Made by a program: the position numbers and the translations under genes. A DNA stretch of 28,461 nucleotides from Candidatus Faecivivens stercoripullorum (GTDB lineage Bacteria; Bacillota; Clostridia; Oscillospirales; Ruminococcaceae), in NCBI GenBank assembly GCA_018715285.1, contig DVLW01000203.1, positions 1-28,461 on the forward strand, given 5' to 3'. Shown here piece after piece: positions 8,500 to 16,127 of this stretch; position 1 is the first letter of the stretch, and each line of letters starts with the position of its first letter. Below the pieces are notes generated by a model. That model was not told the origin of the DNA. It saw only the letters and a list, made by a program, of their open reading frames with translations, and did not search any database.

Positions 8500-10476
8500 T
8501 CATTTCTTTTTCCCGGACGCTTCTAACTCATCCCGGAGTTTAGCGATCTTATCACGAAGCAGTGCAGCCTGCTCGAATTCCAGCAGCTTGGCAGCCTGTT
8601 TCATCTCGGCGGTATACGCCTTAATCAGCTTCTGTTTTTCCTGATCGGACAGTCTGCGACCCTTCTTGTCAATCGTATCGCGGCTGGAAATCTCGAGAAT
8701 TTCCGCAACCGACTTGACAATCGTTTTCGGCGTGATGCCATGTTCCTTATTATACGCCATCTGGATTTTCCGGCGTCGGTAGGTTTCATCCAACGCACGC
8801 TCCATCGACGGCGTGACCGAATCAGCGTACATGATAACGTGTCCATTCGCATTACGGGCAGCACGTCCAATCGTCTGAATCAGTGAAGTTTCGCTTCGCA
8901 GGAAACCTTCCTTGTCCGCGTCCAGAATCGCAACCAGACTGACTTCGGGAATGTCCAGACCTTCACGCAAGAGGTTAATACCGACCAGAACGTCAAACTT
9001 TCCAAGACGCAAATCACGCACAATCTCCATCCGCTCGATGGTATCGATATCATGGTGCATATACCGAACCTTGATGGAAAGTCCGTTCAGGTATTCGGTC
9101 AAATCTTCCGCCATTTTCTTAGTCAGCGTCGTGACCAGAACACGTTCACCTTTAGCGGTACGGGCGTTGATTTCGGTGACAAGGTCGTCGATCTGCCCTT
9201 CAACCGGTTTGACCGTGACCTCAGGGTCGAGCAAACCAGTCGGACGGATGACCTGTTCCGCAAAGTTTTCGCTGTGTTCCCGTTCAAAGGGACCGGGAGT
9301 TGCAGAAACATAAATCACCTGATCCAGCTTTTCCCGGAATTCCTCAAAATTCAGCGGCCGGTTATCCAATGCCGACGGCAGCCGGAATCCGTAATCGATC
9401 AGCACCTGCTTGCGTCCACGGTCGCCGTTGAACATGCCGCGAACCTGGGAAACGGTAACGTGTGATTCGTCGATAAACAGCAGAAAATCCTTGTCAAAAT
9501 AGTCAAGCAGGGTATGCGGAGTCGAACCGGGCGCACGTCCTTCCAGTACACGGGAATAGTTTTCAATTCCCTTGCAAAAGCCGATTTCCTCCAGCATCTC
9601 CATATCATACTTGGTACGCTGTTCAATCCGCTGGGCTTCCAGCAGCTTTCCTTCCGATTTGAACATTTTGATCTGCTGTTCCATTTCCGTCTGGATATTT
9701 TCGATTGCCGTGACCAGCTTTTCCCTTGGAGTGATAAAGTGGGACGCCGGGTAAATTGCGACATGGGAAACAACGGCGCGCACTTCACCGGTCAGCGGAT
9801 TGATTTCACTCAGCCGGTCGATCTCATCGCCCCAGAATTCCACACGGATGGCTGTTTCACCGCTGCCTGCCGGGAAAATCTCGACGGTATCGCCGCGAAC
9901 CCGGAACTTGGTACGGGTAAACGAGATATCATTCCGGTCGTATTGCAGCTCAACCAGCCTGTGGAGCAGCTGGTCACGCGGCAGTTCCATCCCGGTACGC
10001 AGCGAAATGACCATACTTTTATAATCGACCGGTGAACCGAGCGAATAGATACAGGATACACTCGCGACGATAATGACGTCCCGTCTCTCAGACAGCGCAC
10101 AGGTTGCCGAGTGGCGGAGCTTATCGATTTCATCATTGATTGCCGAGTCCTTTTCGATATAGGTATCCGAACCGGGAATATACGCTTCAGGCTGGTAATA
10201 ATCGTAATACGAAACGAAGTACTCGACCGCGTTTTCCGGGAAAAATTCCTTGAACTCAGAACACAGCTGTGCGGCAAGGGTTTTGTTATGGGCCAGCACC
10301 AGCGTCGGTTTATTGATCTGCGCGATGACGTTTGCCATCGTAAAAGTCTTACCAGAACCGGTAACGCCCAGCAATGTCTGCTCCCTGTCACCGGCTCGCA
10401 GACCCGCGACAAGACTTGCGATTGCGGCCGGCTGGTCACCGGTCGGCTGGTAAGGTGCATGCAGTTTGAAATCCAT
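8500..10476 (-). CDS. uvrB: UvrB, excinuclease ABC subunit B
   Basis: The helicase-like subunit of nucleotide excision repair that verifies damage handed over by UvrA and recruits UvrC. It is 658 residues, normal length. Visible landmarks are Walker A GVTGSGKT (37-44), the damage-probing beta-hairpin region ([12 protein letters not shown], about 95-106), the DESH box (about 336-339), helicase motif V/VI sequences LREGLDIPE and QTIGRAARN, and the C-terminal UVR domain (about 618-655) that contacts UvrC. The start has a GGGAGGGA site. An extended -10 promoter lies 72 bases upstream. It is the first gene of the uvrB-Nudix-uvrA cluster. Confidence 0.98.
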   Translation of the reverse strand: MDFKLHAPYQPTGDQPAAIASLVAGLRAGDREQTLLGVTGSGKTFTMANVIAQINKPTLVLAHNKTLAAQLCSEFKEFFPENAVEYFVSYYDYYQPEAYIPGSDTYIEKDSAINDEIDKLRHSATCALSERRDVIIVASVSCIYSLGSPVDYKSMVISLRTGMELPRDQLLHRLVELQYDRNDISFTRTKFRVRGDTVEIFPAGSGETAIRVEFWGDEIDRLSEINPLTGEVRAVVSHVAIYPASHFITPREKLVTAIENIQTEMEQQIKMFKSEGKLLEAQRIEQRTKYDMEMLEEIGFCKGIENYSRVLEGRAPGSTPHTLLDYFDKDFLLFIDESHVTVSQVRGMFNGDRGRKQVLIDYGFRLPSALDNRPLNFEEFREKLDQVIYVSATPGPFEREHSENFAEQVIRPTGLLDPEVTVKPVEGQIDDLVTEINARTAKGERVLVTTLTKKMAEDLTEYLNGLSIKVRYMHHDIDTIERMEIVRDLRLGKFDVLVGINLLREGLDIPEVSLVAILDADKEGFLRSETSLIQTIGRAARNANGHVIMYADSVTPSMERALDETYRRRKIQMAYNKEHGITPKTIVKSVAEILEISSRDTIDKKGRRLSDQEKQKLIKAYTAEMKQAAKLLEFEQAALLRDKIAKLRDELEASGKKK

Positions 10477-10547
10477 CCCAAAATCCCTCCCACAAATTTT
10501 TACGGCAACGGCCCAAACGGCTGTCCATCCGACATGATTACCCTGAA

Positions 10548-10553
10548 ATTATA
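10548..10553 (-). promoter_or_regulatory. Extended -10 promoter for uvrB
   Basis: On the minus strand TATAAT is preceded by TGG, giving the TGn extended -10 pattern; the -35 region is poor (TGTACT at 17 bases). Further upstream GGAATAAATGTTTG (10587-10600) matches 10 of 14 positions of the Firmicute LexA box CGAACATATGTTCG. That match is weak and is given only as a candidate. Confidence 0.55.
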
Positions 10554-10690
10554 CCATATCCGGCAGCAAAAGTACAGCCGTCCGGCAAACATTTATTCCA
10601 AAATTCCGAATAAAAGACCTTTATCATCCTTTTCCGATTATAGATTGACACGGCCAATCCGGCACGGTATACTGATTTTGAACAGACTGT

Positions 10691-10722
10691 CAAAAAAATA
10701 CCCTGCCCGAAGCCGGACAGGG
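10691..10722 (-). terminator. Intrinsic terminator of the radC-family gene
   Basis: Minus-strand stem CCCTGTCCG / CGGGCAGGG with a GCTT loop, followed by TATTTTTTT. It begins 20 bases after the stop codon, so the RadC gene is separated from uvrB transcription. Confidence 0.85.
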
Positions 10723-10742
10723 CTGGTATACATATTTTCAAA

Positions 10743-11903
10743 TCAGCAATGGGTCACCCGTGTTACTGCCAGTTCTCCCATCTGCGCCATCGATTTCCAT
10801 TCATTGCCCGCGACAATAAAGTGATCCACCAGATCGATGTCCATCATCTTGAGCAGACCCTGTAACCGGCTGGTCGTGCGGATATCCTCACTCGATGGAT
10901 AGGCACGTCCGCCCGGGTGGTTATGTGCCAGGATGACGTTGGGTGAATTGGAGATGATAGCCGTCTCACAAATCTGACGGACACTGACCCGTACCGCACT
11001 TGAACTTCCCTGTGCCAGCTGGGTACAGCTGACCAGACGGCAGTTATTGTCCAGACAAAGCAGGAAAATCGTTTCATTGGTCAGGCCGTAGAACTTACGC
11101 AGTAAATATTCCCCAACCTTCTGATCGGTATTCAGCAGGTCATTGGAACTGTTCTGTTCCTCAACTGCACGCTGCGCAACCTGCAACACCATATCCAGTA
11201 ATACCGCGGACTGACGGTTCATACCCCGAACCGTTTCCAGCAGGTCGACACCTGCGCCAAGTACACCATGAAGACTGCCGAAGCGTTCCATCAGGCTGTC
11301 GGCCAACATGGCAGTATTCCGCTGCGGGAAAGCGAAATGCAGCAGCATTTCCAGCACCTGACTGTTTTTAAACCCGGTGAGCTGATTGGCGAGGTAATAC
11401 CGCATATAGGTTTCACGGTGCTCAGACAGTTCGCTGTGTCCGATTGTATAAACCAGATTACTGTCATATTCCGGCGGGCCCTGCGGCTGGTCATCCGCAT
11501 TTGAAGGAAGCAGGTCATCTTCCTCGTCATCGTCCTCCTCGTCTTCATCCTCATCCGGCTGAACCGAAGGCACTGTGGTATTTCCGTCTGCCGAATCCGG
11601 CGTATTTTTGGATACCCGTTTGCGGCTTTTATGCGCAATCTCACCGACGCCGGGTACCGTTAAGGACTCATCATTTCCCAGCCAGATTGCGCGGATTTCC
11701 GGAGGCATATAGTCAACCGACTGAAAAGGGATATCCACCAGGAAAGATGCTTCCTGTGAAGTCCCGTCCTTAGTTTTCCGTTCGGCATCAGAAGCAGGTT
11801 CCGGCGAAGACGGGTCAGAGACCGTATATCTGTTAGCCGGAGGGTTCGGATTCGGACGCAGACGACGGATTGTTTCATTAGACAGCCTGCCTTCATGCTT
11901 CAT
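10743..11903 (-). CDS. radC: RadC-family (JAB/MPN) protein with long acidic N-terminal extension
   Basis: The C-terminal part (about 180-386) is a RadC protein. A helical segment at 180-245 corresponds to the RadC helix-hairpin-helix region, and a JAB1/MPN metalloprotease-like domain follows with the zinc-binding AHNHPGG (His327, His329) and Asp340 in PSSEDIRTT. The function of RadC is unsettled despite its name. Typical RadC is about 225 residues. This one has some 150 extra N-terminal residues, low in order, with a run of 14 Asp/Glu (117-130). The start at 11903 has an AGGGAG site; the 31 residues upstream in the same frame overlap the promoter and are not used. It has its own promoter (11962-11990) and terminator. 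The extension is in the same frame without any stop, so it appears genuine. Confidence 0.88.
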   Translation of the reverse strand: MKHEGRLSNETIRRLRPNPNPPANRYTVSDPSSPEPASDAERKTKDGTSQEASFLVDIPFQSVDYMPPEIRAIWLGNDESLTVPGVGEIAHKSRKRVSKNTPDSADGNTTVPSVQPDEDEDEEDDDEEDDLLPSNADDQPQGPPEYDSNLVYTIGHSELSEHRETYMRYYLANQLTGFKNSQVLEMLLHFAFPQRNTAMLADSLMERFGSLHGVLGAGVDLLETVRGMNRQSAVLLDMVLQVAQRAVEEQNSSNDLLNTDQKVGEYLLRKFYGLTNETIFLLCLDNNCRLVSCTQLAQGSSSAVRVSVRQICETAIISNSPNVILAHNHPGGRAYPSSEDIRTTSRLQGLLKMMDIDLVDHFIVAGNEWKSMAQMGELAVTRVTHC

Positions 11904-11961
11904 AACATTTACTCCCTGTGTGCGTAAAATTCCGTCTTTTACCACTGTTATCAACAGATTC

Positions 11962-11990
11962 AGTATAGCACAAAACTTATGTTCTTTCAA
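11962..11990 (-). promoter_or_regulatory. radC promoter with LexA-box-like sequence in the spacer
   Basis: TTGAAA (11985-11990), a 17-base spacer and TATACT (11962-11967) on the minus strand form a good sigma-A promoter. The spacer reads GAACATAAGTTTTG from its first base, matching 10 of 14 positions of the Gram-positive SOS box when aligned with one base further upstream. Repressor bound there would block the polymerase. Promoter confidence is high, SOS control only suggestive. Confidence 0.65.
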
Positions 11991-12086
11991 TAGCATTTTG
12001 GATAATTTGTTCGAATATTTTTGCGACCAAATTTTCTGGTTTTATCATCTGTTTTCATCCGAAAAATATATTTCGAAAAAAAGTAT

Positions 12087-12115
12087 TTGACAAATCCTGT
12101 CAGGTATGCTATACT
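12087..12115 (+). promoter_or_regulatory. tRNA-Ser promoter
   Basis: Perfect TTGACA, 17-base spacer, TATACT with a TGC extended -10. The tRNA begins 30 bases downstream. Confidence 0.85.
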
Positions 12116-12145
12116 ATAAAAGCTGTGTTAAACAGTTATAAATAC

Positions 12146-12236
12146 GGAGATGTATCGAAGTGGTCGTAACGAGAACGACTCGAAATCGTTTTGTCAGTAA
12201 AATGGCACGTGGGTTCGAATCCCACCATCTCCGCCA
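12146..12236 (+). tRNA. tRNA-Ser (anticodon CGA)
   Basis: Acceptor stem GGAGATG / CATCTCC, with G discriminator and encoded CCA. The anticodon stem AACGA/TCGTT holds the loop CTCGAAA, so the anticodon is CGA (reads UCG). The long variable arm (GTCA...TGGC) is that of a class II tRNA, and the T-arm GTGGG-TTCGAAT-CCCAC is intact. Length 91. Confidence 0.97.
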
Positions 12237-12239
12237 GTT

Positions 12240-12275
12240 AAGAGATACCATGTAACAACGTGGTATCTCTTTTTA
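12240..12275 (+). terminator. Terminator of tRNA-Ser
   Basis: Stem AGAGATACCA / TGGTATCTCT with a ten-base loop and a T run. It follows the CCA by four bases. Confidence 0.9.
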
Positions 12276-12291
12276 TGTCCGCAAAACCTCT

Positions 12292-12459
12292 GTGTGGGAT
12301 TCGAACGGGAGCAGGCCCGGTGTCCGGGCGAACTTGATGACGAGGTTTGTACACGCCTTTGGTGCTCAGCAACTCAGGCGTTTCTTCCACGGTCATACGG
12401 TTCTTTCATGACAGTCCGGTGGGCTGTCAGAGCTGCGACCTGGCTCGCCCGCAGGCGAG
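12292..12459 (+). repeat. Structured non-coding segment between tRNA-Ser and its duplicated 3' end
   Basis: A GC-rich stretch with successive perfect or near-perfect stems: GCCCGG-TGT-CCGGGC (12315-12329), ACGCCT...AGGCGT (12353-12381), TGACAGTCC-GGT-GGGCTGTCA (12409-12429, one wobble) and CTCGCC-CGCA-GGCGAG (12444-12459). It opens with GTGGGATTCGAAC, the reverse complement of the tRNA T-arm, and ends against a forward copy of that arm. An open frame across it (starting TTG at 12294) has no ribosome site or protein-like character. It resembles the segments at 19911-20196 and 22020-22190 through the TGT triloop stem followed by a CTTG-containing sequence. Confidence 0.55.
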
Positions 12460-12520
12460 TCGAATCCCACCATCTCCGCCAGTTAAGAGGTACCATGTAA
12501 TAACGTGGTACCTCTTTTTT
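12460..12520 (+). repeat. Duplicate of tRNA-Ser 3' end plus terminator
   Basis: Sixty-one bases nearly identical to 12215-12275, covering half of the T-loop, the acceptor 3' strand, CCA and the terminator hairpin. Three positions differ. Two of them are paired in the hairpin (A-T in copy 1, G-C in copy 2), so the stem is kept. The rest of a tRNA is missing, so this is a remnant and not a second tRNA. Such 3'-end duplication is what integrases or tandem-tRNA loss leave behind; no integrase is nearby. Confidence 0.8.
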
Positions 12521-12521
12521 T
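12485..12521 (+). terminator. Second-copy terminator hairpin
   Basis: Stem AGAGGTACCA / TGGTACCTCT followed by seven T. It is a working-looking terminator isolated from any complete gene, about 100 bases before the kinase gene. Confidence 0.75.
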
Positions 12522-12622
12522 ACATGCGTCAGCCATCTGATAACAGGCGAACCATTCCCTATCGATACTGGAATGCAAAATGACGCGGAACCTTTTATTT
12601 TATTGCAGAAAGGTGATTTCAG

Positions 12623-12685
12623 ATGAGTGATCTTTTTTTCGCGCTGGCAAACAGATTCTCCGAACAGCTCGGACAAAGCCGGTAA
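12623..12685 (+). other. Short leader ORF, probable out-of-frame N-terminus of the kinase
   Basis: The ATG at 12623 has the only good ribosome site here (AAAGGTG, seven bases upstream). It reads MSDLFFALANRFSEQLGQSR and then stops at TAA 12683-12685. The kinase frame is already open over the same bases and reads VISVHTEP immediately after that point. Joining the two would give a kinase of normal length, so one base appears to be missing near 12680, or translation shifts -1. A run of seven T at 12633-12639 is an alternative slip site. Confidence 0.5.
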
Positions 12686-12705
12686 TCTCCGTCCATACCG
12701 AACCT

Positions 12706-13548
12706 ATGGCACCGGATGAACAGGGATATTCCGGTGCACGGCTGCAACGGCTGCTCTGCACAGACGAGGATGGAAAAACCGTCCGTTTTATCTGCAAGCA
12801 GACCACACTGCGCGAAATAAACGTCATGCAGGCATTGACCGACCAAAAACGCGGACATACACCTCTGAGCTGTTCTCTGCCGCAAGAGAACGACCAGCCG
12901 GGATGGTTTATCATGCAGGATATCCGCTCACAGGAAAAACTGCCGGACGATCTGAGGCAATGGAAACGGATGGTGGCCTCTTCACTCGCCGATATCCACA
13001 CCGATAATCTGGGCGGCAATTCCATCCCGCAGCTGCCCACAGCAGACGAAAACTACTGGAAAGAAATTACCTCAAAGATTTCCCTCAGCCATTTTTCCGA
13101 AATCTGCAAAAATAACGATGCCTTTGCCCGTAAATATGCCGGTATGCTTCCGTTACTCTGCCGACGCGCTGAAACATTCGTTGCAGACATGACCGCAATG
13201 AGCCGTGATACCGGCTGTATGACGGTTACCCACGGTGATTTGCAGCAGAATGACGGCGATCACGTGCGAATCTGGCAAGGCAGGCCGATGATTATTGACT
13301 GGGGATTTTGCCGGTATGCACCGTTTTATATCGATCTGGTCGACTATTTCACGCCCGATGAATCGATGGTTTATTGGGAAGAACTGCGCCGGAGAGGCGT
13401 TTTACTGAGCAGAGAAGACTTTGCCTGCCGGTTTCATGCGGCATCTCTCTACCCGGCATTTATCTACCTCTATCCTGCATTGATGCACTTTCTCCGTGGG
13501 GATGACACCCGGCTGGAGAGACTGCTTGCCATCTTCCGCAACGGATGA
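12706..13548 (+). CDS. Phosphotransferase of the aminoglycoside/choline kinase fold
   Basis: A small-molecule kinase-like protein (APH family), 280 residues from the first in-frame ATG. Visible elements are a glycine-containing loop EQGYSGARL at the N-terminus, a possible ATP-binding Lys31 (FICKQT) with Glu37 nearby, a hinge segment FIMQDI, the catalytic loop THGDLQQND (Asp178) and the metal-binding IIDWGFCRYAP (Asp198). The residue spacing to the Asn of the catalytic loop is one shorter than the usual HGDxxxxN. No ribosome site precedes 12706, whereas one precedes the short frame at 12623, so the N-terminus is likely broken or frameshifted. The real substrate is unknown, and an antibiotic-resistance role should not be assumed. 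Confidence 0.8.
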   Translation: MAPDEQGYSGARLQRLLCTDEDGKTVRFICKQTTLREINVMQALTDQKRGHTPLSCSLPQENDQPGWFIMQDIRSQEKLPDDLRQWKRMVASSLADIHTDNLGGNSIPQLPTADENYWKEITSKISLSHFSEICKNNDAFARKYAGMLPLLCRRAETFVADMTAMSRDTGCMTVTHGDLQQNDGDHVRIWQGRPMIIDWGFCRYAPFYIDLVDYFTPDESMVYWEELRRRGVLLSREDFACRFHAASLYPAFIYLYPALMHFLRGDDTRLERLLAIFRNG

Positions 13549-13559
13549 CAGACACCATT

Positions 13560-14317
13560 TTATACCTGCACCACGCCGTCCTGATCGGTCACAATCAGAG
13601 CACCCTCTGAAAGACCAAAGGCGGCTATTTCATTAAACGGGTAGATTTTTTCGCCGATTTTCTGCATACCGATCATCATCACACCGTCCGCATCAAAGCT
13701 GTACCAGAAGGTACCGGATGAGCCGGTGATTTTACGCCAGGCGCTTTTGACCGGCTGTCCATTCTCGTAATAATACCATTTTTCCCCGATCTGTTTCCAG
13801 CCATTTTCCGAAGCCGTCAGCCGCTTGTTGACCTCGGCGGCGATATACGGGAATTTGCTTTCGAGATACGGTCCGGGACAGGCGTCGCCGCAAACCATTT
13901 GTGCATGGTCAGGTTGCCGTTTTTATCGCCGGTGAAATTCAGCTTTTCGATATTATTCCGGCGGCAGATATCGGTGCACAGCTCAATCAGCTTTTCCATC
14001 GCCGTATCCGATACCTTCCAGTCAGGCGCACCGGTCAGGTTTGCAACCTCAATGGTAATCGCCTGATGGTCGTTTTCAGGATTAGAGCTGCACCAGGAAC
14101 GGTCTTTTTCCTCGACATACATGCCGACCCTGCCGTCATTATCCACCGCGTAGTTAGAGCTTGCCTGCCGGGAAGTTTTGGCAAACATAGCGCCGCACTC
14201 CTCGACGGTCATAAATCCAGCCATATGATGGATGGTAATCTTTTTGATTGCGCTGTTGCGCGGGCTGGTTTTGTTGGGACTGAGGATGGTATAATCCACA
14301 AGTTTACTGTTACTCAT
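13560..14317 (-). pseudogene. N-acetylmuramoyl-L-alanine amidase with cell-wall-binding repeats, frameshifted
   Basis: A peptidoglycan amidase (Amidase_2/PGRP fold) that cuts between muramic acid and L-alanine. The first frame starts at 14317 with AAAGGAG upstream and carries two zinc ligands, His30 or His31 (ITIHHMAG) and His139 (TMHKWFAAT). After codon 145 this frame goes astray, while the frame shifted by one base continues with ACPGPYLESKFPY, which holds the third ligand Cys, then choline-binding-type repeats (GWKQIGEKWYYYENGQPVKS). Both parts are excellent family matches that overlap on the DNA, so one base is missing near 13882-13884. It could be a real mutation, an assembly error or, less likely, programmed shifting. 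A separate promoter lies at 14352-14381. Its stop is 12 bases from the convergent kinase stop. Confidence 0.88.
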
Positions 14318-14351
14318 GAGATACTCCTTTTCAGATTCCCATCGGCTTCCC

Positions 14352-14381
14352 ATTATATGTCCACTACCGGAAATATGTCCA
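14352..14381 (-). promoter_or_regulatory. Promoter of the amidase gene
   Basis: Minus-strand TGGACA, an 18-base spacer and TATAAT, 35 bases before the start codon. The sequence GTGGACATAT occurs twice here, once in the -35 and once just before the -10. Confidence 0.65.
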
Positions 14382-14389
14382 CCATCAGC

Positions 14390-15229
14390 TCATTCCAGAT
14401 AAAACACCGTCACTTCCGGCGGCACGCCAAACCGGACAGGATAATGAGATGTCCCGATACCGCGGTTGACATACAGCGCGGTATTTTCATTTAGCTGATA
14501 AAGCCCTTTCTGATACTTTTCTGTCAGCGAGGTTGTCAGCGGCGGCAAAAACGGGACGTCAACCTGTCCGCCATGACTGTGACCTGCCAGCATCAAATCA
14601 AAGCCGTCCTCCGCATACTGGTCGGCCCGATCAGGCTCATGCAGCATCAGAACTGAACAGGGATACTCATCCGGCGGATACTGCGCCAAAACCGGCTGGA
14701 TATCCGGTTCTCCCAACAGCGCGTCATCCAGACCAGCTAAAAGCAGCTGTTCCCCATTGTCAGTGGAAATCGTCACCGCCTCATTTTCAAGCAGCGCAAA
14801 ACCGGCTGCTTCCATAATCTGGCTGTACTGACGCGCCGCACCGCCGCCATAGTCACGGTTTCCCCAGATGGCGAATTTTCCATACCGCGGCTGAATCTGG
14901 GAAAGCTGAGCGATGAAATTTTCATCGTCATGAAATGCCGCAAAGTTTTCGTACAGGTCACCGGTAAACAGCAGAATATCCGGTTCAAGGCTGATAATCC
15001 TGTCCACCACCTTCTGAAAATGCCGGGTAGTATAGCTCTCACTGATCTGGATGTCTGAAACCTGTACAACCGTCAGCTGTTCTGAAAGTCCGGTATCCAG
15101 TGAAACCTCTTCCGTCCGGACGATGTACGGCTCGATTTTCAGTCCGTACCAGATACATCCCACCGCACACAGAAATATCATCAGCAGAATGCCAGCCGTC
15201 CATTTGATTACTTTTCCAATCTTTCTCAT
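14390..15229 (-). CDS. Membrane-anchored metallophosphoesterase (YkuE/YaeI type)
   Basis: A 279-residue calcineurin-like phosphoesterase. An N-terminal membrane anchor (about 9-30) puts the catalytic domain outside the cell. Motifs in order are SDIQ (58-61), FTGD (88-91), WGNRD (122-126), MLHEPD (His197) and AGHSHGGQV (His217, His219). In the usual family the first motif is D-x-H and the third GNHD; here both histidines are replaced, by Gln61 and Arg125, while the remaining metal ligands are kept. Related proteins act on lipid-linked phosphates such as UDP-diacylglucosamine or cell-wall phosphates, so a cell-envelope role is plausible but not shown. The start follows the nitrilase stop by ten bases, suggesting coupling; the ribosome site is weak (GGTGATGG). 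Confidence 0.88.
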   Translation of the reverse strand: MRKIGKVIKWTAGILLMIFLCAVGCIWYGLKIEPYIVRTEEVSLDTGLSEQLTVVQVSDIQISESYTTRHFQKVVDRIISLEPDILLFTGDLYENFAAFHDDENFIAQLSQIQPRYGKFAIWGNRDYGGGAARQYSQIMEAAGFALLENEAVTISTDNGEQLLLAGLDDALLGEPDIQPVLAQYPPDEYPCSVLMLHEPDRADQYAEDGFDLMLAGHSHGGQVDVPFLPPLTTSLTEKYQKGLYQLNENTALYVNRGIGTSHYPVRFGVPPEVTVFYLE

Positions 15230-15239
15230 ACCATCACCG

Positions 15240-16037
15240 TTACCGCTCCGCTTGGATTGAACACCTGCTTTCATGCCGTGCGATCTCGGACTTAAAGTCA
15301 CGGCAGATTACATTTCCGGCCATCTGCTGCGGCTGTACCTCACAGCATACCGCCGCTGGGATACCATCCGGTGCGGTTGCAGCCGGCGTTCCGTCCGCTG
15401 CAAAAACCGTACTTCTGCCAAGAAAACTGGCATCCATTCCCGGCATCGATTCATTTCCGACCCGGTTTGCGACGATCAGCGGAGTGAGGTTTTCGATTGC
15501 CCGTACCCGTGCAATCATCTGGCTGGTTTCGCCGCCGAAGTTAGCCGGGACACAGAAAAGTTCGGCACCTGCCTGCAACTGTTCCCGCGCAATTTCCGGG
15601 AACCACAGATCAAAGCAGATCTGTACACCGATGGTCAGTCCATCCAGCTGAAAAACGGTATTCTCGGTTCCAGATGCAAACAGCTTCTTCTCAAAGTCGG
15701 ACAGATGGATTTTCCGGTATTTTCCGATATACCTTCCTCTGCTGACTACGGCGGCGGTATTATAGATCAGCCCATTTTCCATCTCCGCCACCCCAAATAC
15801 CATCGAACACCGGTACCTTTCCGACAGCTGCCGCATCGCTTCAACCGTCCTTCCGCCGGGAACCGGTTCCGCGACCTCTGCCAGCGCTTCCCGGTTTGGG
15901 AAAAGATATCCTGTGCCGCAAAGTTCCGGCAGTACCGCCAGACCATCTTCAAACCCGCTCAGCTGATTTTCCACCATGCGGATATTTTTATCCAGACTGC
16001 GGGAAACATCGTACTGAATAAACCCTGCTTTCATCAT
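15240..16037 (-). CDS. Carbon-nitrogen hydrolase (nitrilase superfamily, omega-amidase-like)
   Basis: A 265-residue member of the nitrilase superfamily with the Glu-Lys-Cys triad: Glu in VLPELCGTGY, Lys in YRKIHLSDFEK and Cys in VQICFDLWFPE. It hydrolyses an amide bond such as that of an omega-amide or N-carbamyl compound; the substrate is not evident. The start is set at 16037 with AGGA nine bases upstream; the 27 extra in-frame codons upstream run through the terminator hairpin of the MFS gene and are not real. The downstream metallophosphoesterase begins ten bases after this stop. No clean promoter fits between the MFS terminator and this gene, so read-through may supply its transcript. 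Confidence 0.92.
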   Translation of the reverse strand: MMKAGFIQYDVSRSLDKNIRMVENQLSGFEDGLAVLPELCGTGYLFPNREALAEVAEPVPGGRTVEAMRQLSERYRCSMVFGVAEMENGLIYNTAAVVSRGRYIGKYRKIHLSDFEKKLFASGTENTVFQLDGLTIGVQICFDLWFPEIAREQLQAGAELFCVPANFGGETSQMIARVRAIENLTPLIVANRVGNESMPGMDASFLGRSTVFAADGTPAATAPDGIPAAVCCEVQPQQMAGNVICRDFKSEIARHESRCSIQAER

Positions 16038-16065
16038 CAAAACACATCCTGTTCTTTTCGCATAT

Positions 16066-16118
16066 AAAAAGATGATCCTCAGGCGGCCAGCTATTTTGAA
16101 CTGCCGCATGAGGATCAT
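16066..16118 (-). terminator. Intrinsic terminator of the MFS gene
   Basis: Sixteen-base arms ATGATCCTCATGCGGC / GCCGCCTGAGGATCAT with a single mismatch, followed on the minus strand by TTTTTATATG. It starts ten bases after the MFS stop. Confidence 0.9.
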
Positions 16119-16127
16119 ATTCTGTTT

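Noticed and set aside
12455..12482. Possible second tRNA-Ser
   Set aside because: Only the T-loop and acceptor 3' half are present; D-arm, anticodon arm and acceptor 5' strand are missing and the T-stem cannot form.
12294..12500. 68-codon frame across the tRNA-adjacent segment
   Set aside because: Starts at TTG without a ribosome site, runs through stems and the duplicated tRNA end, and is not protein-like.
12706..13548. Antibiotic resistance gene
   Set aside because: Only the general kinase fold is visible; nothing ties it to a known aminoglycoside enzyme.
15273..16067. 264-codon open frame antisense to the nitrilase gene
   Set aside because: No start context or homology, and the opposite strand has the full nitrilase triad.
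16038..16118. Longer nitrilase N-terminus
   Set aside because: These codons lie in the MFS terminator hairpin and its T run, and the conserved nitrilase start (MKAGFIQYD) lies after them.
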